From Bacteroidales bacterium (GTDB taxonomy: Bacteria; Bacteroidota; Bacteroidia; Bacteroidales; WCHB1-69): DNA of 9,900 nucleotides. Under the pieces are notes generated by a model. That model was not told the DNA's origin. It did not search any database and saw only the letters and a program-made list of their open reading frames with translations. Of the stretch, positions 6,976-9,900 are shown piece after piece; the first letter of the stretch is position 1; the number at the start of each line of letters is the position of its first letter. The position numbers were made by a program, and so were the translations under genes. The stretch covers positions 1 through 9,900 of the forward strand of contig JAISTU010000025.1 in the NCBI GenBank assembly GCA_031272415.1, written 5' to 3'.

Positions 6976-8184
6976 TTATTCATACTCTTGATTATTCCAT
7001 CTAATGCCTTTGTCCTTATCAATTCTCACATTGCGAATTTCGGTTGGCACTGACCCATTTACAGATATGTGGAATCGATTTCCTAACAGATTCAGTCCAT
7101 AACCTCCTTTATACCAATATCCTGCTTTTATTTTACTATTGGAGCCAATAACAGTAGAATAAGTTTTTTCTGACATGGTTTGAATTAGTCGTTTTCCTGA
7201 GTGCCCAGATGTTACTTCGCAAGCACTAATAAATACTGTTTTACCTTCCAAACCAGATCGCAATGCTGTAAAATCAGTCTTTTCTTTAATGACATCTGTT
7301 CCTATCTCAAATCTACCATCTGACCCATGACTATTTAAAGTATAGATGTCAGTACTTGAACCAATATCTGATAGACCTTCTTTCATTGCATTTGCAAAAT
7401 CTTGTACATCATCAACAAACATAATTGGCATGCCAGCACTTCGTGCCGTCTGAACAGCATCGTAATTCGCCTGATATTCATCCGCCTTTTCAGTCCACCC
7501 TGATTTTCGGAAATCCATAATCTGGTCAATTAATACTTTTGCATCCTTAAACTCACTTGAAAAAACTGCAATAACCTTATAATTTTTGTCTTTCTCAATA
7601 TTTTCGGTATCATATAAGCCGTCTGGGTCTATTCTAATTATTGGTGAGTTAGAGCAATAGGCATAAAATGAAATCCAAGGTTTTTTCTCAAACAGCGGGT
7701 CTCTTGAAATAAAACTCGGAGGTGCATGGTATCTATGTTCAAAATAATACATCCCATTTTCTTCATCTAATTCTTTTGCATTAAACTTAAAATCAGGCAC
7801 TTGTCCGCTGCTCCAATCGATGTTATATTCATTCACAACTTCTCCAAAAGGTGCATATTCTACTTGCTGTACAGCCACAGCCGCCCCATCCGTTACTAAC
7901 TGCGTACTACTCAAGTGATTGCCGGTGTAATAATACACCAAATCTTCTCTACCGCCACCACCATTTAAATGGTCAATTTTATCACCAGAAAAATCAACCT
8001 GCAAACTATCCTCCGCAGGAATAGTAACACCCTGCAAAGCCGCGAGCATAGTATGGAATTTAGTATCGTTTCTGTCGTTTGTATCGTTTCTATTGATACT
8101 GTCCTTGCTCTCATACCCACTCCCCACACTACTCGCAATCCTCTGATTTTCAGCATAATAATGCTTTCTATTCTCTATCATCAT
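6976..8184 (-). CDS. RHS orphan cassette: truncated RHS core with caspase/CHAT-like toxin tip
   Basis: The 402-residue product lacks the secretion and YD-repeat shell of a full RHS protein. It begins inside the core, at an RKHYYAENQRIAS block (6-18) similar to the KHYY..QRI segment of Bacteroidota RHS proteins. It continues with YYYTGNHLSSTQLVTD (84-99), EYAPFGEV (109-116), FNAKELDEENGMYYFEHRYH (134-153), FISRDPLFEK (158-167) and the junction IDPDG (185-189). The tip (190-402) does not resemble the core: strand TDIYTLNSHG places His286-Gly287, and strand KTVFISACE places Cys322, followed by a Gly-rich segment and VIGSNSKI. This is the arrangement of clan CD cysteine peptidases (caspase, CHAT, C25, C80). 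It is therefore a likely protease toxin, with a self-processing role as an alternative. An in-frame TAA five codons upstream fixes the start near 8184; no promoter box is visible. The next gene may encode immunity. Confidence 0.85.
   Translation of the reverse strand: MMIENRKHYYAENQRIASSVGSGYESKDSINRNDTNDRNDTKFHTMLAALQGVTIPAEDSLQVDFSGDKIDHLNGGGGREDLVYYYTGNHLSSTQLVTDGAAVAVQQVEYAPFGEVVNEYNIDWSSGQVPDFKFNAKELDEENGMYYFEHRYHAPPSFISRDPLFEKKPWISFYAYCSNSPIIRIDPDGLYDTENIEKDKNYKVIAVFSSEFKDAKVLIDQIMDFRKSGWTEKADEYQANYDAVQTARSAGMPIMFVDDVQDFANAMKEGLSDIGSSTDIYTLNSHGSDGRFEIGTDVIKEKTDFTALRSGLEGKTVFISACEVTSGHSGKRLIQTMSEKTYSTVIGSNSKIKAGYWYKGGYGLNLLGNRFHISVNGSVPTEIRNVRIDKDKGIRWNNQEYE
7618..7866. repeat. RHS core direct repeat, copy A (copy B 9647-9892)
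   Basis: The stretch encoding QVEYAPFGEV through IDPDG is repeated 2.03 kb away at 9647-9892, with roughly two thirds of the encoded residues identical and one codon of length difference. DNA similarity is strongest around the FNAKELDEE block (7741-7789 against 9769-9816). Such same-orientation repeats could recombine and join the upstream RHS body to the downstream tip. Confidence 0.8.
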
Positions 8185-8224
8185 ATATTCTTGTTTTTAT
8201 TTTATTAACGTCAAATCGCCGATA

Positions 8225-8521
8225 TTATTGTAAAAATATTGTAAAAATGGCATCCCTGCCAGTTGGATATATAATATAGTATTTATTGCCCTTATTTATA
8301 ATATTAGACTTTGGTGTTATTTGTTTCAAAACATCTACATATTGCATTGCTATGCTTAATTCTACCATCATTTTTCGTTCATTTCATTTTACATCCATTA
8401 ATGGAATAAGCACATCAATAAACTGTATTTTCGTACTATCAATACACATAGTTTCATAAATCCACGAACTTTGGGGAATAATTCCCTTAGTCGCTTCTAC
8501 ATCGGTAATTAGCAAAATACA
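8225..8521 (-). pseudogene. Probable decayed gene remnant between the two RHS cassettes
   Basis: Directly after the TGA ending the 153-residue gene, the same frame continues for 45 codons of protein-like sequence (including ITDVEATKGIIPQSSWIYET) to a TGA at 8384-8386. It then continues in the same frame through MMVELSIAMQYVDVLKQ to a TAA at 8225. The composition looks like real coding sequence, and the internal TGA interrupts it mid-flow (LMDVK, stop, NERKMM). I interpret it as the remains of a former immunity-type gene, or of a longer version of the upstream gene broken by nonsense mutations. A genuine small gene of 48 codons starting at the ATG at 8371 is the main alternative. No family is recognised. 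Confidence 0.4.
8227..8248. repeat. Perfect 11-bp tandem repeat
   Basis: ATTGTAAAAAT occurs twice back to back (8227-8237, 8238-8248), about 40 bp upstream of the start of the RHS orphan and at the very end of the decayed frame. It could mark a recombination or slippage site. Confidence 0.6.
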
Positions 8522-8983
8522 TCAACACTCACAGATTGCAATAAACTTTTGTTGCACAATTCTATCTTCCACATATAATGTAATATTCCCAATTAATAAT
8601 CCATTCGATAACTTTTTTTTGATTTTTATTGTCATAATCATTTCTTTATGAGCATAAGAAAAAACGTCATTTTGCCCATCATAAGTTTGCAACTCAAACT
8701 TCAGCAATTGTTCGTTTATTTTCACGAATGCTAATAACGCAAAGTCACTTACCAAAATGTACATATTCTCTTTTCTGTCATTGTCAGAAGTGTAGAAATA
8801 GCATGTACAACCATCAATTTCAACAGGGATTTTTTGAAACAATTCTAATTGTAATATCTTATTGGTGTCTTGATACTGTCTTTTATATTCATATTCTGTC
8901 TCCTGATAATTTTGAACAATACAATTTATCCTTACAAAGAACATACCAATTAAAAAAGCTTTTATTATTATAACATTCAACAT
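8522..8983 (-). CDS. Small secreted protein of unknown family, candidate immunity protein
   Basis: The 153-residue product has a hydrophobic N-terminus (NVIIIKAFLIGMFFV) compatible with a signal peptide cut at about residues 20-24, and no other membrane segment. The mature part looks mainly beta-stranded (CTCYFYTSD, YILVSDFALLAFVKI, LLKFELQTYDG, EMIMTIKIKKK) and resembles no family I know. It starts only 6 bp after the stop of the RHS gene with the M15-like tip, so it is co-transcribed and sits where an immunity gene belongs. Export would fit a toxin acting on peptidoglycan, since the target is periplasmic. The coding frame stays open in protein-like sequence beyond its TGA, so it might once have been longer. 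The immunity role is inference from position. Confidence 0.65.
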   Translation of the reverse strand: MLNVIIIKAFLIGMFFVRINCIVQNYQETEYEYKRQYQDTNKILQLELFQKIPVEIDGCTCYFYTSDNDRKENMYILVSDFALLAFVKINEQLLKFELQTYDGQNDVFSYAHKEMIMTIKIKKKLSNGLLIGNITLYVEDRIVQQKFIAICEC

Positions 8984-8989
8984 ATTACT

Positions 8990-9900
8990 TTAGCGAGGAA
9001 TGGATATATGAATGTGATCATAGTGACCACCTTTTATTTTTCGTGCCCAAGGTGCCTCTATAATTGTTCCGTTGTGAACTTTTTGTATTATAGACGGTCC
9101 ATAATTTTCTAACCAATTCGCCTCTGATGAAATAGATTTTTGCAAACTATGAGAATATTTATTTGTAGGTGAAACAGAAACGTTGTTGATGCGACTAATA
9201 TCAATAGCACGCGCACCGTTAGCAGTTGTATGTGCTGATTTTTCAGAATTAGACGGATGATTTGTGGTAGAAGACACTTTGATAGATGTAATATTCTCTT
9301 CACTATTATTCACTTTATTTATGCTTTTAATGAGTAAAGATATCGCATCTGGACTGATTGCATTATTCGCTTTGTCTCCAAAATCTATTTTTACTTTTTG
9401 CCCATTATCTGTCGTGAACTGTTCAGGAATGTACTGCCCACCCTCTAAATTTAACGAAGGGTCTACTTTTGTAACACTTAGCAAATCATTATATCCATTA
9501 TTGCCATATTCCCATTTTTCCCCAGCCCTATATTCAGAGTATTTTGTTCCAATATTTCGATATCTTGCACCATCTTTTTCTACAAAAGATGCATCTCCTT
9601 TCTTCCACAGAACACTGCCTGTCTCATCATCTCGATACCAATCCCTTCCGTCTGGATCAATAAATATTATCGGATTATTCGCACAATAACTATACGGCGA
9701 CAAAGTCGGATACTTCTCAAACAGCACATCCCTACTTATAAACACCGGCGGACTCTGATACCTCGCCTCAAAATAATACAGCCCACTTTCTTCATCCAAT
9801 TCTTTGGCATTAAATCTATACGCCGGCACATTCCCATTATACCAAGCAACATACTCCCCAATTATCTCCCCAAATGGAGCATAAAACACCTGCTCGATAA
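8990..9900 (-). CDS. RHS protein C-terminus with M15/LAS-like peptidase tip (5' end outside window)
   Basis: The reading frame is open to the right edge (9898 is the first full codon), so only the last 302 residues are seen. An apparent start at 9889 is GTG in mid-core and is not a real start. The core has VFYAPFGEI, then FNAKELDEESGLYYFEARYQ, FISRDVLFEKYP and the junction IDPDG (visible residues 80-84). After it, a unique region of about 218 residues ends with SAHTTANGARAIDIS (His223, Asp233) and GGHYDHIHIS (His292, His295, His297). A His...Asp...His set with a GxxAID loop and a final HxH block matches the zinc ligands of M15/LAS D,D- or L,D-peptidases (VanY, MepA), although the first spacing (H-x9-D) is longer than the usual H-x6-D. 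A peptidoglycan-cleaving toxin tip is likely. The gene 6 bp downstream may encode immunity. Whether this is a full RHS protein or another orphan cannot be seen. Confidence 0.85.
   Translation of the reverse strand, partial: IEQVFYAPFGEIIGEYVAWYNGNVPAYRFNAKELDEESGLYYFEARYQSPPVFISRDVLFEKYPTLSPYSYCANNPIIFIDPDGRDWYRDDETGSVLWKKGDASFVEKDGARYRNIGTKYSEYRAGEKWEYGNNGYNDLLSVTKVDPSLNLEGGQYIPEQFTTDNGQKVKIDFGDKANNAISPDAISLLIKSINKVNNSEENITSIKVSSTTNHPSNSEKSAHTTANGARAIDISRINNVSVSPTNKYSHSLQKSISSEANWLENYGPSIIQKVHNGTIIEAPWARKIKGGHYDHIHISIPR

Noticed and set aside
8384..8386. TGA as a recoded codon (selenocysteine or Trp)
   Set aside because: Several genes here end normally at TGA (5070, 6169, 8522) and no selenocysteine insertion structure was seen; nonsense decay is simpler.
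9264..9689. Open plus-strand frame of 141 codons
   Set aside because: Lies antisense within the RHS gene with the M15-like tip; hydrophobic, Ser/Phe-rich composition typical of an antisense shadow, with no domain.
9887..9889. GTG as start of the right-hand RHS gene
   Set aside because: It falls inside the conserved QVFYAPFGE core block and the frame is open to the window edge, so the real start is outside.

Overview
This AT-rich window looks like the genome of a member of the Bacteroidota. Three things point there: a TlpA-like periplasmic thioredoxin with an N-terminal DUF4369-like region, a lamin-tail-domain secreted protein ending in a FlgD/CHU_C-like domain (a form common in this phylum), and TAnnTTTG-type -7 promoter boxes. 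I cannot place it to genus. Every gene I accept lies on the minus strand, so transcription runs from right to left.

Right half (6169-9900): two consecutive C-terminal ends of RHS/YD-repeat polymorphic toxins, each followed by a small secreted protein of unknown family in the position of an immunity gene. The right-hand RHS gene enters the window from outside. After its DPDG junction it carries a C-terminal domain with metal-ligand motifs like those of M15/LAS peptidoglycan peptidases. It is followed after 6 bp by a 153-residue protein with a signal-like N-terminus. Next comes about 300 bp of apparently decayed coding sequence. Then comes a short, N-terminally truncated RHS 'orphan' whose tip has the His-Gly ... 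Ala-Cys pattern of clan CD (caspase/CHAT-like) cysteine peptidases, and 33 bp further a 257-residue protein with a signal peptide. This layout fits an RHS locus where toxin tips are exchanged by recombination through the shared core, leaving displaced tip plus immunity cassettes behind.

Middle (4864-6168): one Rpn/PD-(D/E)XK-family gene with an in-frame 12-bp tandem repeat, under its own putative promoter.

Left part (878-4863): a probable three-gene operon of secreted or envelope proteins: a TlpA-like thiol:disulfide oxidoreductase, a large lamin-tail-domain protein and a small Cys-rich putative lipoprotein that overlaps it by 25 bp.

Far left (1-877): no credible gene. It holds a palindromic GTCTGAAC...GTTCAGAC element, short direct repeats, an 11-G tract inside a hairpin-rich stretch, and a minus-strand promoter-like box with no gene downstream within the window. 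The spacers at about 540-840, 4870-5000 and 6010-6110 share a common arrangement of promoter box, purine-rich repeat and A-rich motif, which suggests a recurring intergenic architecture in this genome.
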